From Longimycelium tulufanense (GTDB taxonomy: Bacteria; Actinomycetota; Actinomycetes; Mycobacteriales; Pseudonocardiaceae), in contig NZ_BMMK01000002.1 in assembly GCF_014645795.1 (NCBI RefSeq), positions 208,013 to 272,012 on the forward strand: 64,000 nucleotides of DNA, given 5' to 3'. Shown piece after piece: positions 20,309-29,776 of the stretch. The first letter of the stretch is position 1. The number at the start of each line of letters is the position of its first letter. A program made the translations under genes and the position numbers. Below the pieces are notes generated by a model. The model saw only the letters and a list, made by a program, of their open reading frames with translations, was not told the origin of the DNA and did not search any database.

Positions 20309-20605
20309 TCAGTCGTCCTCGGGTCCCATCATGCGGTGGCGCGCCGAGAGCAACTCCAGCTCCGGGCGGCCGGCCACCAGCCGCTCGCAGGCGTCCAGCA
20401 CCCTGCGCGCGTGCCCCGCGTCGGCGGCCACCACGGCCACCCCGATCAGCGCGCGCCGGTGCAGGTGCTGGTGACCGGCCTCGGCCACCGCCACCTCGAA
20501 CCGGCGCCGCAGCTCGGCGACCACCGGTCGCACCACCGAGCGCTTCTGCTTCAACGAGTGGACGTCACCGAGCAGCACGTCCAGCTCCACCACACCCACG
20601 TACAC
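20309..20605 (-). CDS. DUF503 family protein
   Basis: A 98-residue protein, MYVGVVELDVLLGDVHSLKQKRSVVRPVVAELRRRFEVAVAEAGHQ, matches DUF503 throughout and has the usual length. The family sits between infB and rbfA in most actinobacteria and Firmicutes; its function is unsettled, and a ribosome-associated role is inferred only from that neighbourhood. It follows the infB terminator and is 60 bases from rbfA. Confidence 0.93.
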   Translation of the reverse strand: MYVGVVELDVLLGDVHSLKQKRSVVRPVVAELRRRFEVAVAEAGHQHLHRRALIGVAVVAADAGHARRVLDACERLVAGRPELELLSARHRMMGPEDD

Positions 20606-20654
20606 GTCGTGTCCGGGCTCGCGCGGGGCGCCCGGGAACCCCCTCGAAGGACGC

Positions 20655-20686
20655 TTCGGGGCGGGCCCGTGCGGGCCCGCCCCGAA
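20655..20686 (-). terminator. infB terminator hairpin
   Basis: A perfect 14-bp stem (TTCGGGGCGGGCCC / GGGCCCGCCCCGAA, four-base loop) lies ten bases after the infB stop on the minus strand. There is no strong U-run, which is common for actinobacterial hairpin terminators. It separates infB from the DUF503-rbfA unit. Confidence 0.75.
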
Positions 20687-20696
20687 ACCTCCATTG

Positions 20697-23672
20697 TCAG
20701 CCGCGCGGCTTCTCGCGCATCTCGTAGGTCTCGATCACGTCATCGACCTTGATGTCGTTGTACGAACCGAGCGTGAGACCGCACTCGAAACCCTCGCGGA
20801 CCTCGACCACGTCGTCCTTGAACCGCCGCAGCGAGGAGATCGGCAGGTTCTCGGAGATCACCACGTTGTCCCGCAGCAGCCGGGCCTTGGCGTTCCGCCT
20901 GATCTCACCGGACTTCACCAGACAGCCGGCGATCGTGCCGAACTTGGAGGACTTGAAGACCTCGCGCACCTCGGCGCGGCCCAGCTCGACCTCCTCGTAC
21001 TCCGGCTTGAGCATGCCCTTGAGGGCCTTCTCGATCTCCTCGATCGCCTGGTAGATGACGGTGTAGAAACGGATCTCCACGCCCTCGCGGTTGGCCAGCT
21101 CGGTGGCCTTGCCCTCGGCCCGGACGTTGAAGCCCAGCACGACGGCGTCCGAGGCGGTCGCCAGGTTGACGTCGCCCTCGGTGATGCCACCGACGCCGCG
21201 GTGGATGACCCGCAGCGCGACCTCGTCGCCTACCTCGAGCTTCATCAGGGCGTCCTCGAGGGCCTCGACGGTACCCGAGTTGTCACCCTTGATGATCAGG
21301 TTGAGCTCGCTGGTCTGCTTGAGCGCGGTGTCCAGGTCCTCCAGGCTGATCCGCTTGCGGGCCGCCCGCCGCGCGTTCTCCGCCGCGCGCTCGCGGGCCT
21401 GCCGCCGCTCGGCGATCTGCCGGGCGACCCGGTCCTCCTCGACGACCAGGAAGTTGTCACCGGCACCCGGCACCGAGGTGAAGCCGATCACCTGCACCGG
21501 ACGCGCCGGCGTCGCCTCCGTGACGTCCTTGCCGTGCTCGTCGAGCATCCGCCGCACCCGGCCGTAGGCGTCGCCGGCGACGATGGAGTCGCCGACCCGC
21601 AGCGTGCCGCGCTGCACCAGCACGGTCGCCACCGGGCCCCGACCACGGTCCAGGTGTGCCTCGATCGCCACGCCCTGGGCCGCCATGTTCGGGTTGGCCC
21701 GCAGGTCGAGCGCGGCGTCCGCGGTGAGCAGGATCGCCTCCAGCAGGCCATCGATGTTGGTGCCCTGTTTGGCGGAGATGTCGACGAACATGGTGTCGCC
21801 GCCGTACTCCTCGGCGACCAGGCCGTACTCGGTCAGCTGCTGCCGGATCTTGGCCGGGTTGGCACCCTCGACGTCGATCTTGTTCACCGCGACCACGATC
21901 GGCACGTCGGCCGCCTGGGAGTGGTTGATCGCCTCGACCGTCTGCGGCATCACGCCATCGTCGGCCGCGACGACCAGCACCGCGATGTCGGTCGACTTCG
22001 CACCACGGGCACGCATGGCGGTGAACGCCTCGTGGCCCGGGGTGTCGATGAAGGTGATCAGCCGCTCGTCGCCGTCCAGCTCGGTGCCGACCTGGTAGGC
22101 GCCGATGTGCTGGGTGATCCCGCCGGCCTCGCGCTCGCGCACGTTCGCCTTCCGGATCGTGTCCAGCAACCGGGTCTTGCCGTGGTCGACGTGGCCCATG
22201 ACGGTGACCACCGGGGGCCGCGGCCGCAGGTCGCCCTCGTCACCCTCGTTCTCGCCGTAGCTGATGTCGAACGACTCCAGCAGCTCGCGGTCCTCATCCT
22301 CCGGGCTGACCACCTGGACCTGGTAGTTCATCTCCTGGCCCAGCAGCTCCAGCACGGTGTCGGAGACCGACTGGGTGGCGGTGACCATCTCGCCGAGGTG
22401 GAACAACGCCTGCACCAGCGAGGCCGGGTTGGCGTTGATCTTCTCGGCGAAGTCGGTCAGCGAGGCACCCCGGGGCAGCCGGATCGTCTCGCCGTTGCCC
22501 TTGGGCAGGCGCACGCCGCCGATCGACGGCGCCTGCATGTTGTCGAACTCCTGCCGCTTCTGCCGCTTGGACTTGCGGCCACGACGCGCCGGGCCACCCG
22601 GGCGACCGAAGGCACCCGCGGCACCGCCGCGACCACCCGGGCCACCACGGCCGCGGAACCCACCGCCACCGCCGGCGGGAGCACCGCCACCGGGCCGGAA
22701 CCCGCCGCCGGGTCCGCCACCGCCGCGGAAACCGCCGCCACCGCCGCCACCGGGTCCACCCCGGAAGCCGCCGCCACCGCCGCCGGGACGGCCACCGCCG
22801 CCCGGTCGGCCGCCGCGACCACCCGGGCCGCCTCCGCCGGCCGGACGGGCCGGCCGGGACGGCATCATGCCGGGGTTCGGGCGCGGGGGCATGTTGCCCG
22901 GGCTGGGCCGCTGCCCACCGGGACCGGGCCGCTGTCCACCGGGACCAGGGCGCGGGCCACCGGGACCCGGCCGGCCCTCACCCGGACGACCGCCACCACC
23001 GCCGGGCGCACCGGGGCGCCCGCCCTGCGGGCCGGGCCGCGGCCCGCTCGGCCGCGGGCTCGGTGCGCCGGCACCGACGCCGAACGGGTTGTTGCCGGGG
23101 CGCGGCGCGCGCGGGCCCGGCTTGGGCGCCTGCGGGCGCGGCGGGACCACGCCCGGACCCGGCTTGGGGGCCTGCGGTCCCGGTTTGGACGCGGGCTTGG
23201 CCGCGGCCGGCTTGGCCGGCTTGGGCGTCTTGGCCGGCTGCTGCGGTGCCGGGGCCGCCGGCTGCTCGGCGGCGGCCGCAGCGGGCTTCTCCGCAGCGGG
23301 CGGCGCCGCCGGTGCGGGCTTGGGTCCCGGCTTCGGGCCGGGCTTGGGCCCCGGCACGGCGCCCGGCACCGCCGCCGGGCCACCGGCCGCCGGCGCGGGC
23401 TTGGCCGGTGCGACGCCCGGCTCGGCCTTGGCCGCGGGCGCCGGCTTCGGGCCCGGCTTGGGCGCGGCCGGGCGCGGCCGACCCTCGCCCTTGGCCTTGG
23501 CGGCCTCGCCGGCCTTGGGGAACGCGTCCCGGAGCCGGCGAGCGACCGGCGCCTCCACCGTGGAGGACGCGGACTTGACGAACTCGCCCAGCTCCTTGAG
23601 CTTGTTGAGAACTTCCTTGCTGGTGACTCCGAGCTCCTTCGCGAGCTCGTGCACGCGGGCCTTGCCTGCCAC
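20697..23672 (-). CDS. infB: Translation initiation factor IF-2
   Basis: IF-2 is the GTPase that places initiator tRNA on the ribosome. The 991-residue product begins [25 protein letters not shown], the IF2_N domain, preceded by AGGAG. Residues ~60-370 are a Pro/Ala- then Gly/Arg-rich low-complexity linker, long even for actinomycetes. A second IF2_N module ([37 protein letters not shown]) precedes the G domain: GHVDHGKT near residue 492, DTPGHEAF and NKID. Beta-barrel domains II and IV follow. Part of the rimP-nusA-ylxR-infB operon. Confidence 0.98.
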   Translation of the reverse strand: MAGKARVHELAKELGVTSKEVLNKLKELGEFVKSASSTVEAPVARRLRDAFPKAGEAAKAKGEGRPRPAAPKPGPKPAPAAKAEPGVAPAKPAPAAGGPAAVPGAVPGPKPGPKPGPKPAPAAPPAAEKPAAAAAEQPAAPAPQQPAKTPKPAKPAAAKPASKPGPQAPKPGPGVVPPRPQAPKPGPRAPRPGNNPFGVGAGAPSPRPSGPRPGPQGGRPGAPGGGGGRPGEGRPGPGGPRPGPGGQRPGPGGQRPSPGNMPPRPNPGMMPSRPARPAGGGGPGGRGGRPGGGGRPGGGGGGFRGGPGGGGGGGFRGGGGPGGGFRPGGGAPAGGGGGFRGRGGPGGRGGAAGAFGRPGGPARRGRKSKRQKRQEFDNMQAPSIGGVRLPKGNGETIRLPRGASLTDFAEKINANPASLVQALFHLGEMVTATQSVSDTVLELLGQEMNYQVQVVSPEDEDRELLESFDISYGENEGDEGDLRPRPPVVTVMGHVDHGKTRLLDTIRKANVREREAGGITQHIGAYQVGTELDGDERLITFIDTPGHEAFTAMRARGAKSTDIAVLVVAADDGVMPQTVEAINHSQAADVPIVVAVNKIDVEGANPAKIRQQLTEYGLVAEEYGGDTMFVDISAKQGTNIDGLLEAILLTADAALDLRANPNMAAQGVAIEAHLDRGRGPVATVLVQRGTLRVGDSIVAGDAYGRVRRMLDEHGKDVTEATPARPVQVIGFTSVPGAGDNFLVVEEDRVARQIAERRQARERAAENARRAARKRISLEDLDTALKQTSELNLIIKGDNSGTVEALEDALMKLEVGDEVALRVIHRGVGGITEGDVNLATASDAVVLGFNVRAEGKATELANREGVEIRFYTVIYQAIEEIEKALKGMLKPEYEEVELGRAEVREVFKSSKFGTIAGCLVKSGEIRRNAKARLLRDNVVISENLPISSLRRFKDDVVEVREGFECGLTLGSYNDIKVDDVIETYEMREKPRG

Positions 23673-23754
23673 TGCTCTCCTCATCTGGGGAGGCCGGGCG
23701 GCTAGTCCCGCTCGACCTCGCACCTACCGTCGAAGCGCGTTCATGGCTTCAGCT

Positions 23755-24090
23755 TCACGGCTGGCTCATGACGGGTCGACCTGCTTCCTGTTCTGCCGTG
23801 CCGGCACGGGGCGCTCCCGTACCGGTCTGGGGTCGAGCGTGCTGCTCGAGATGGACGCGGACCGAGGTGACGTCCAGCGGACCCGACACGCGCAATGCGC
23901 GCGGGAACGCCCGGCGCCGCTCGGCGAGGCGCAGGCAGTCCGGGTCGGGGTGCAACCACGCCCCCCGTCCCGGCAGCCGGCGCCTCGGGTCGGGAACGAG
24001 TGCCCCGTCCACGACCACCACGCGCAGCAGCTCAGCGGCTCCCGCCCGGAGGCGGCAACCGACGCACGTCCGTACCGGACCGGTGTGCAT
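23755..24090 (-). CDS. ylxR: YlxR family RNA-binding protein
   Basis: The 111-residue product has [21 protein letters not shown] and [31 protein letters not shown], the YlxR fold with its GRGAW loop. Bacillus YlxR is nucleoid- or RNA-associated and sits in the same nusA-infB operon. A roughly 30-residue Arg/Gly tail follows the domain. The ATG at 24090 lacks an ideal Shine-Dalgarno; a start at the GTG of VRTCVGC is possible. Confidence 0.9.
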   Translation of the reverse strand: MHTGPVRTCVGCRLRAGAAELLRVVVVDGALVPDPRRRLPGRGAWLHPDPDCLRLAERRRAFPRALRVSGPLDVTSVRVHLEQHARPQTGTGAPRAGTAEQEAGRPVMSQP

Positions 24091-24137
24091 GGATTGAGCT
24101 CCCAGGCGCGAACCACTCCGAGTCTAGCGCTTGACGT

Positions 24138-25172
24138 TCACTCGACCGAACCGGCGGTCGGGGCACCCGTCGGCGCCGCGCCCGCACCCGGAACGTTGGG
24201 GTCGGCGTCGCTGCGGATGTCGATCCGCCAGCCGGTCAGGCGGGCGGCCAGGCGGGCGTTCTGTCCCTCCTTGCCGATCGCCAGCGAGAGCTGGAAGTCG
24301 GGGACCACCACCCGGGCGGTCTTGGCCCGCTCGTCCAGCACCCGGACGGACACAACCTTCGCCGGGGACAGCGCATTCCCGACAAACGTGGCCGGATCGT
24401 CCGAGTAGTCGATGATATCGATCTTCTCGCCGCGCAGCTCACTCATGACGTTGCGCACCCGGGCGCCCATCGGGCCGATGCACGCGCCCTTGGCGTTGAC
24501 CCCGGGGACCGTGGACCGCACCGCGATCTTCGACCGGTGGCCGGCCTCCCGGGCCACCGCGGGGATCTCCACGGTGCCGTCGGCGATCTCCGGGACCTCC
24601 AGCGCGAACAGCTTGCGCACCAGGTTGGGGTGGGTGCGCGACAGCGTGATCTGCGGGCCGCGCACCGTGCGCGACACCCCGACCACGTAGCACTTGAGCC
24701 GGGCACCGTGCTCGTAGCTCTCCCCCGGCACCTGCTCGGCCGGCGGGATGACCCCTTCGGTGTCCCCGACCTGCACCACGACCATGCCCCGGGAGTTGGC
24801 CCGGGCGTCGCGCTGCACCACGCCGGCGAGGATCTCGCCCTCCTTGGCGGAGAACTCGCCGAAGGTCCGCTCATGCTCGGCGTCGCGCAGCCGCTGCAGG
24901 ATGACCTGCCGCGCGGTGGTGGCGGCGATGCGGCCGAAGCCCTCCGGGGTGTCGTCCCACTCCCGCTCCACCGTGCCGTCCGGGCCCAGCTCCTGGGCCA
25001 GCACCCGGACCACACCGGTCTTGCGGTCGATCTCCACCCGCGCATGCGGCTGGTGGCCCTCGGTGTGCTTGTAGGCGGTCAGCAGCGCGGTCTCGATCGC
25101 CTCCAGGACGGTCTCGAAGGGGATGTCCTTGTCCCGCTCGATCGCACGGAGCGCCGCGATGTCGACGTTCAC
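24138..25172 (-). CDS. nusA: Transcription termination/antitermination factor NusA
   Basis: NusA binds RNA polymerase and nascent RNA. The 344-residue product has the N-terminal polymerase-binding domain ([35 protein letters not shown]), an S1 domain ([20 protein letters not shown]) and two KH domains (DPNVRGA-type [12 protein letters not shown], and [21 protein letters not shown]). As in other actinobacteria, the C-terminal acidic repeats of E. coli NusA are absent. The GTG start overlaps the rimP stop (GTGA). Confidence 0.97.
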   Translation of the reverse strand: MNVDIAALRAIERDKDIPFETVLEAIETALLTAYKHTEGHQPHARVEIDRKTGVVRVLAQELGPDGTVEREWDDTPEGFGRIAATTARQVILQRLRDAEHERTFGEFSAKEGEILAGVVQRDARANSRGMVVVQVGDTEGVIPPAEQVPGESYEHGARLKCYVVGVSRTVRGPQITLSRTHPNLVRKLFALEVPEIADGTVEIPAVAREAGHRSKIAVRSTVPGVNAKGACIGPMGARVRNVMSELRGEKIDIIDYSDDPATFVGNALSPAKVVSVRVLDERAKTARVVVPDFQLSLAIGKEGQNARLAARLTGWRIDIRSDADPNVPGAGAAPTGAPTAGSVE

Positions 25173-25753
25173 CTCGACTCCTCCTCGTCCCCCGTCGTCC
25201 CGTCCGGCTCGGTCGAGCCGCCGGCACCTCCATGCTCCAACAACGCCAGCTCGGCCGCGGGCGGCTGCCGGAACTCGACCTCGACCACCGCCTTGGCCAC
25301 ATCCTCGTACTCGAGGCGGCGCAGTTGCCCGTCGACGAGCAACGTCACCCCGTCGGCATCGGTGTCACCGACCCGGCCGAGCAGCTCACCGCCGTCGGCC
25401 AGGCGCGCCCGGACGAGCCGCAGCCGGGCCCGCCGCCAGTGCCGGGGGCGGGTGAGCGGGCGGTCCACCCCGGGCGAGGTGACCTCCAGGGTGTAGGGCC
25501 CGGCCAGCACGTCGTCGCGGGCGTCCAGCGCCGCGGAGACCGCGCGGCTGGCCGCGGCGATCTCGTCGAGGCCGACGCCGTCGTCGGAGTCGACCACCAC
25601 CCGCACCACCCGGCGCCGACCGGCCGTGGCGACGTCGAGTAGCTCAAGGTCGAACCCGAGGGCCGCCACGGCCTCGGCTACGACCGGTTCGAGCTGCGCG
25701 GTGAGCTGATCTCGCGCGGCGCGCGGTCGTTGTCCGCGCGGCGGGCTGGACAC
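25169..25753 (-). CDS. rimP: Ribosome maturation factor RimP
   Basis: RimP acts in 30S subunit maturation. The 194-residue product has [51 protein letters not shown] and [26 protein letters not shown], the family's diagnostic segments. The GTG at 25753 lies behind AGGGAG. An extended acidic tail follows the Sm-like domain. First gene of the nusA-infB unit. Confidence 0.95.
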   Translation of the reverse strand: MSSPPRGQRPRAARDQLTAQLEPVVAEAVAALGFDLELLDVATAGRRRVVRVVVDSDDGVGLDEIAAASRAVSAALDARDDVLAGPYTLEVTSPGVDRPLTRPRHWRRARLRLVRARLADGGELLGRVGDTDADGVTLLVDGQLRRLEYEDVAKAVVEVEFRQPPAAELALLEHGGAGGSTEPDGTTGDEEESR

Positions 25754-25951
25754 GTTGCCACTCCCTGTTGTGCTGTGTGCAGTGGGCACTCGCCGCGGGC
25801 CCGGCGGAGCGGTCCCACGACGACGGGCGGCCGGTGCTGCACGTCGCCGGTCGCGGTCGCCCAGCGTAGCGCGTCACTAGGCCGTCCCGGGCAGCGGCGA
25901 TCACGCGTCGTCCGCGTGGCCCGGTCCGATCGCCTGGCAGGATGACGCAAC

Positions 25952-26446
25952 GTGACGTTGGAAGCCTCCCGGCCCGGTCCACTGTCCCGACGACGGTTCC
26001 TCGCGCTGACCGCGGGGCTCGCTGCCGCGGCCCCGCTGGCGGCGGCGTGCACGTCAGCGTCGGAGTCGGCCGGACCCGACCCGCTGGTGGCGTTGGCCAC
26101 CAGGGCGCGGGCCGACGCCGACCTGGCGCGGGCCGTCGCCAACACCCACCCGGACCTCGCCGCGGCCGCCGGGGTGGTCGCCGCCGACCGCACCGCCCAC
26201 GCCGAGGCGCTGGAGCGGGAGGTGCGGCGCGTCCAGCCGGAGGGCGCGCCGGCACCGTCCGGGACGGCCAGCGCCGCACCCGGCGCGCCGGCCAGCCCGA
26301 CGGCGGCCGAGACGGGCTTGGTGGAGGCGTTGCGGGCGGCCGAGAAGGAGGCGAAGGACGTGGTGGTGGCGGTACCGCGGTACCGCGCGGGCCTGGTGGG
26401 CTCGGTGGCGGCGAGCTGCGCAAGCCTGCGGGAGGTGCTGGCGTGA
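25952..26446 (+). CDS. Tat-exported lipoprotein of a ferritin-like pair
   Basis: The 164-residue product starts at a GTG that lies eight bases after a -10-like CAGGAT, so the transcript is probably leaderless. The N-terminus has a twin-arginine signal (LSRRRFLALTAGLAAAAPLAAAC) ending in a lipobox cysteine, which predicts a Tat-exported lipoprotein. The rest is Ala-rich helix with a Pro/Ser linker and no enzymatic motif. Its stop overlaps the start of the DUF4439 gene (GTGA), and this pair recurs near rimP/proS in actinobacteria; the two proteins may interact. Confidence 0.8.
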   Translation: MTLEASRPGPLSRRRFLALTAGLAAAAPLAAACTSASESAGPDPLVALATRARADADLARAVANTHPDLAAAAGVVAADRTAHAEALEREVRRVQPEGAPAPSGTASAAPGAPASPTAAETGLVEALRAAEKEAKDVVVAVPRYRAGLVGSVAASCASLREVLA

Positions 26447-26916
26447 GGAGTTCGACCACGCCGGAGCCGTCGAACGCCCGGGTGAACGCCGACGCCGTCG
26501 AGGCGGTGCAGCGCGCGCTCGCCGTGGAGCACGCCGCGGAGTGGAGCTACGGCGTCGCCAGCGCCTTCGTGTCGAACGGGAAGGGCCTGGTCGGCGAGGG
26601 TATGGACGCGCACCGCTCCGTCCGGAACTCCACCGAGCAGATGCTGCGGGACTCCGGGGCCACGCCGGTGCCGCCACAACCGGCCTACCGGGTCCCGAAG
26701 CCGGTCACCGACGCCGCCTCGGCCGCGGCCCTGCTGGTCATCGCGGAGTCGGATGCGGCGGCGGCCTGGCGTGCGGTGCTGGAGCACAGCGACGACCCGG
26801 ACCTGCGCCGGTTTGCCGTGGAAGCGCTCACCTCGGCCGCGGTTCTCGCGACCCGGTGGCGGGTGGTTTCCGGGCAGGTGCCACACACTGTGGCGTTCCC
26901 TGGCCAGAGCGGCTGA
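26443..26916 (+). CDS. DUF4439 ferritin-like domain protein
   Basis: The 157-residue product has a four-helix ferritin-like layout: VQRALAVEHAAEWSYGVASAFV (with the E..H type helix), MDAHRSVRNSTEQMLRDSGA, AALLVIAESDAAAAWRAVLEHSDDPDLRRFAVEALTSAAVLATRWR. The DUF4439 family is recognised by this AVEHAAEW...HR pattern and the PQPAY linker. The GTG overlaps the lipoprotein stop. Metal-binding residues are partly present; iron storage is not proven. Confidence 0.82.
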   Translation: MRSSTTPEPSNARVNADAVEAVQRALAVEHAAEWSYGVASAFVSNGKGLVGEGMDAHRSVRNSTEQMLRDSGATPVPPQPAYRVPKPVTDAASAAALLVIAESDAAAAWRAVLEHSDDPDLRRFAVEALTSAAVLATRWRVVSGQVPHTVAFPGQSG

Positions 26917-27122
26917 CACGCCCGCGGGCCAGCCGCTCCGGTGGGGCCGGCGAAACACGTGACCGGAGACTCCGTCGTCACGTCCGCGGCTCGCTGGGGC
27001 CCGCGGTCCCACCTTGGAATCAGCGTGTCGTGAGCGGCATAACGCGACCGGGATGCCGGACCGCGAGTGCCCCTTTCACGCCGGCGCACCTGTCGCCGCT
27101 GCGGTCCATCACGCTGTGCCGG

Positions 27123-27866
27123 TCAACTCGTGTACGGGTGTCCGGCGCGAAGCGCGTCCACGGCAATCTCGCGAAGAAGCGTGTCGTCGCTGCGCTCGGG
27201 GTCGAAGAAGTCGGCCTCGGCGATGACCACCGCACGGCCGTCCAGGGCTGCGGCGTAGCCGGCATCGATCAGGCTGGACGGCCCGCTGGGCACCCGTCTG
27301 CCCTCACGCAACAGGTCGTTGACATTGCCCGTGCCGTCGGTATCCGTGAGCTTCTTCAGGGCTTCCGCATCGCTGGCGGTGGGCATGCGTACCACAGAAA
27401 CCGCCACGACGACTCGGCTTCCGTCGGCGGTATGGGTGGTCAGCAATTGCTGCACCACCTCCTCGCACCGGTGCCTGGACAGGAACACCTTGGTGTCGTC
27501 GTAGGCGTGGGCCTCGCAGTGCGGGGTGCGCTGGATGTGGTGCTCGGTGAACTGGTACCTGCCCTGCGCCTCCGCGCCCGGCGCGGGAACCGGTGTGCCC
27601 TCCTCGGTATTGCCCCGCGTGAGCAGGGCCCACGCGGTTCCGCAAAGCGCCACTGCCGCGATCAGCCCGACGACGCGGGTCCCCAGCCGGAGCAGGCGGT
27701 CCTTCTCCAGCATCTCCGGTACGGGTTCGGGCGACACGGGTACCGGCGGCTCCTCCCGGATCAACAGCACCGGCATCTGCGCGGTGTCCGTCGGTCGGGG
27801 TGGGAACTTCGGTAGCTCCGTCGTGCATTCGGCTGGCTGTTCCACGTGGTGCTCGGGGTCCGACAC
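27123..27866 (-). CDS. Single-pass membrane protein of unknown function
   Basis: The 247-residue product has a cytoplasmic Pro-rich N-terminus, one transmembrane helix (LLRLGTRVVGLIAAVALCGTAWALL, around residues 58-82) and an extracytoplasmic domain with a conserved-looking HHIQRTPHCEAHAYDDTKVFLSRHRCEEVVQQLLTT segment (two Cys, several His). The domain ends with a two-stranded pattern, RAVVIAEADFFD. The GTG start follows a -10-like TACGGT by eight bases and may be leaderless. I do not recognise the family. Confidence 0.7.
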   Translation of the reverse strand: MSDPEHHVEQPAECTTELPKFPPRPTDTAQMPVLLIREEPPVPVSPEPVPEMLEKDRLLRLGTRVVGLIAAVALCGTAWALLTRGNTEEGTPVPAPGAEAQGRYQFTEHHIQRTPHCEAHAYDDTKVFLSRHRCEEVVQQLLTTHTADGSRVVVAVSVVRMPTASDAEALKKLTDTDGTGNVNDLLREGRRVPSGPSSLIDAGYAAALDGRAVVIAEADFFDPERSDDTLLREIAVDALRAGHPYTS

Positions 27867-27970
27867 GGGATCCCACCGTAAAGGGTGGTGGTCCTGTCAC
27901 GTAATGGCGTGAAAACAACCGGTGCCGCGCCGACCGGCCGCTCCGGGCCCTGATCCAGTCGAGCCGCTGG

Positions 27971-28999
27971 TCACCGTCGTAGGGCGGCCAACGCGAGCGC
28001 GACGTCCTCCTCGGTGTTGTAGAGGTGGAAGGCCAGCCGGGTCCGGCCGTTGCGGACGCTGGCGACCACCCCGTGCGCCGCCAGCCGCTCTGCCGCGTCC
28101 GGACGATCCAGGGTGGTGATCGCGGAGTCCGCCGGGGGCAGGTCGAGCGCGGCCCGGAAACCGTTGGCGAGCCCGACGCAGTGCCGGTGCACTGCCGAGA
28201 GGTCCAGGCCGGCGAGCCAGGGCAGGGTCATGGCCGCGCCCCGGTGGGCCATCCAGACCGGGGAGAGGTCGAACCGCCGCGCGTCCCCGGCCAGCTGGAG
28301 CGACCCACCCGTCACGCCCTGCCAGGGGTCCTCGGCCGCGTACCAGTTCGCGGCGTATGGCACCAACTCCGCCCAGCGGTCGGGATGGACCGTCAGCCAG
28401 GCCGGGCCGCGCGGGGCGAGCAACCACTTGTATCCCGCACCCACCACGTGGTCCGCCCAGTCGAGTCGGAGCGGCAGCCAGCCGAGTGCCTGCGTCGCGT
28501 CCAGCAACACCCGCGCACCGGATGCCTCCGCCGCGGAGCGGAGCGCCTCGAGGTCAACGATCCGACCGTCGCCGAACTGGACGACGCTGACCGCGACCAG
28601 GTCGTGCCCGGCCACCTCGTCGGGCACGTGGTCCAGTTCCACCTCGTCGACGATGACGTCCGGGCGCCGGGCCAGGAACGGGAAGCGCACGCTCGGGAAG
28701 TCGTTCCGTGCGACGAGCACGCGGGCACCGACCGGGAGGTTGGCCGCGATCAGGCCGACGAGCTGGGAAACGGAGGCACCGAGCACGACCCGGTCGGCCC
28801 CGACCCCGACCAGCCGGCCGAACGCGGCCCTGGCGGTCGCCACGTCCCGGTCGTAGTCCGTCGGCTGGCACCGCCCCCGGGCCCAGCGGGTCACCTCCTC
28901 CGCCATGACCGCGGCCGCCCGTCGGGGCGGGACACCCATGGCGGCGGTGTTGAGGTAACCGGGTTCGAGGTCGAAGGACTCTCCGAAGGCGTGCCGCAC
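27971..28999 (-). CDS. Class V aminotransferase-fold PLP enzyme
   Basis: The 342-residue product has the fold-type I PLP layout: LEPGYLNTAAMGVPPRRA near the start, VVLGASVSQLVGLIAANLPVG, the PLP-pairing Asp in VLLDATQALGWLPLRLD, and the Schiff-base lysine in VGAGYKWLLAPRGPAWL. It belongs to the cysteine desulfurase / kynureninase / selenocysteine lyase superfamily. The conserved active-site Cys of desulfurases is not evident, so an aminotransferase or racemase/epimerase function is as likely. GTG at 28999 is preferred, seven bases after a -10-like TAGCGT; longer starts to 29080 are possible. Confidence 0.85.
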   Translation of the reverse strand: MRHAFGESFDLEPGYLNTAAMGVPPRRAAAVMAEEVTRWARGRCQPTDYDRDVATARAAFGRLVGVGADRVVLGASVSQLVGLIAANLPVGARVLVARNDFPSVRFPFLARRPDVIVDEVELDHVPDEVAGHDLVAVSVVQFGDGRIVDLEALRSAAEASGARVLLDATQALGWLPLRLDWADHVVGAGYKWLLAPRGPAWLTVHPDRWAELVPYAANWYAAEDPWQGVTGGSLQLAGDARRFDLSPVWMAHRGAAMTLPWLAGLDLSAVHRHCVGLANGFRAALDLPPADSAITTLDRPDAAERLAAHGVVASVRNGRTRLAFHLYNTEEDVALALAALRR

Positions 29000-29159
29000 G
29001 GCGGTGACGCTAACCCGATCGCGTCGCGGGGCGCGCGCGGTTTCCCCGACCACCCGGATTCCCCTCGAATGGGCGACCACGGAAGTGAGAGATGTTCACC
29101 CTCTTGCCGGGTGACCCGGAGCCCTGCGGGGGACGGACCGTGAGACGTACCGTGGACGG

Positions 29160-29570
29160 GTGCTGACCGAGATCATCGAGATCCGGACCGGATCGGTCGA
29201 GGTCGTCTACGACCTGACGGCGGAGTGCGAGCGGTTCCTCGCCGGCGTCGGGGACGCCGACGGACTGCTGCACGCGTGGGTCCCGCACGCCACCGCCGGC
29301 CTCGCCATCATCGAGACCGGCGCCGGCAGCGACGACGACCTGCTCACCGCGTTGGGTGATCTGCTCCCCCGGGACGGCCGGTGGCGGCACCGGCACGGCT
29401 CACCCGGGCACGGCCGGGACCACGTGCTTCCGGCGTTCCTGCCGCCCTACGCCTCCGTTCCGGTGCTCGGCGGCCGGATGGCCCTGGGTACCTGGCAGTC
29501 CGTGTGCCTGGTGGACACCAACATCGACAATGCCGTGCGCACCGTGCGGCTGAGTTTCCTGCGGGGTTAA
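29160..29570 (+). CDS. YjbQ/UPF0047 family protein
   Basis: The 136-residue product contains WVPHATAGLAIIETGAGSDDDLLTALGDLLP and HRHGSPGHGRDHVLPAFLPPYASVPVLGG, the family signatures, with conserved His and Asp residues likely to hold a metal. E. coli YjbQ has thiamine phosphate synthase side activity. The GTG start lies six bases after TACCGT, so a leaderless transcript is likely. It diverges from the class V aminotransferase gene. Confidence 0.92.
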   Translation: MLTEIIEIRTGSVEVVYDLTAECERFLAGVGDADGLLHAWVPHATAGLAIIETGAGSDDDLLTALGDLLPRDGRWRHRHGSPGHGRDHVLPAFLPPYASVPVLGGRMALGTWQSVCLVDTNIDNAVRTVRLSFLRG

Positions 29571-29776
29571 GCCGGGCGTTGGAAGACCCACCCGGCCGGG
29601 TGGATGCGGGGGACACGCCAAGGCTCCGTACCAACCTCGACTTCCCTGCGCCGTGTCCGACCCAATACCCTCGGTGACCTCGAACCCTTGGGTGCGGCTG
29701 GCGCACCGGCGTCCCGGCTTCGGGCGCCGCCCGCCGGACGTGCCCCGAACCCATGGGGATGTGGTGACGGAGTGCC

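Noticed and set aside
20694..23705. A ~1000-codon open frame on the plus strand opposite infB
   Set aside because: It mirrors the GC-rich, Gly/Pro-biased infB sequence; its translation is Arg/Gly/Thr repeats without motifs, and infB on the other strand has full domain support.
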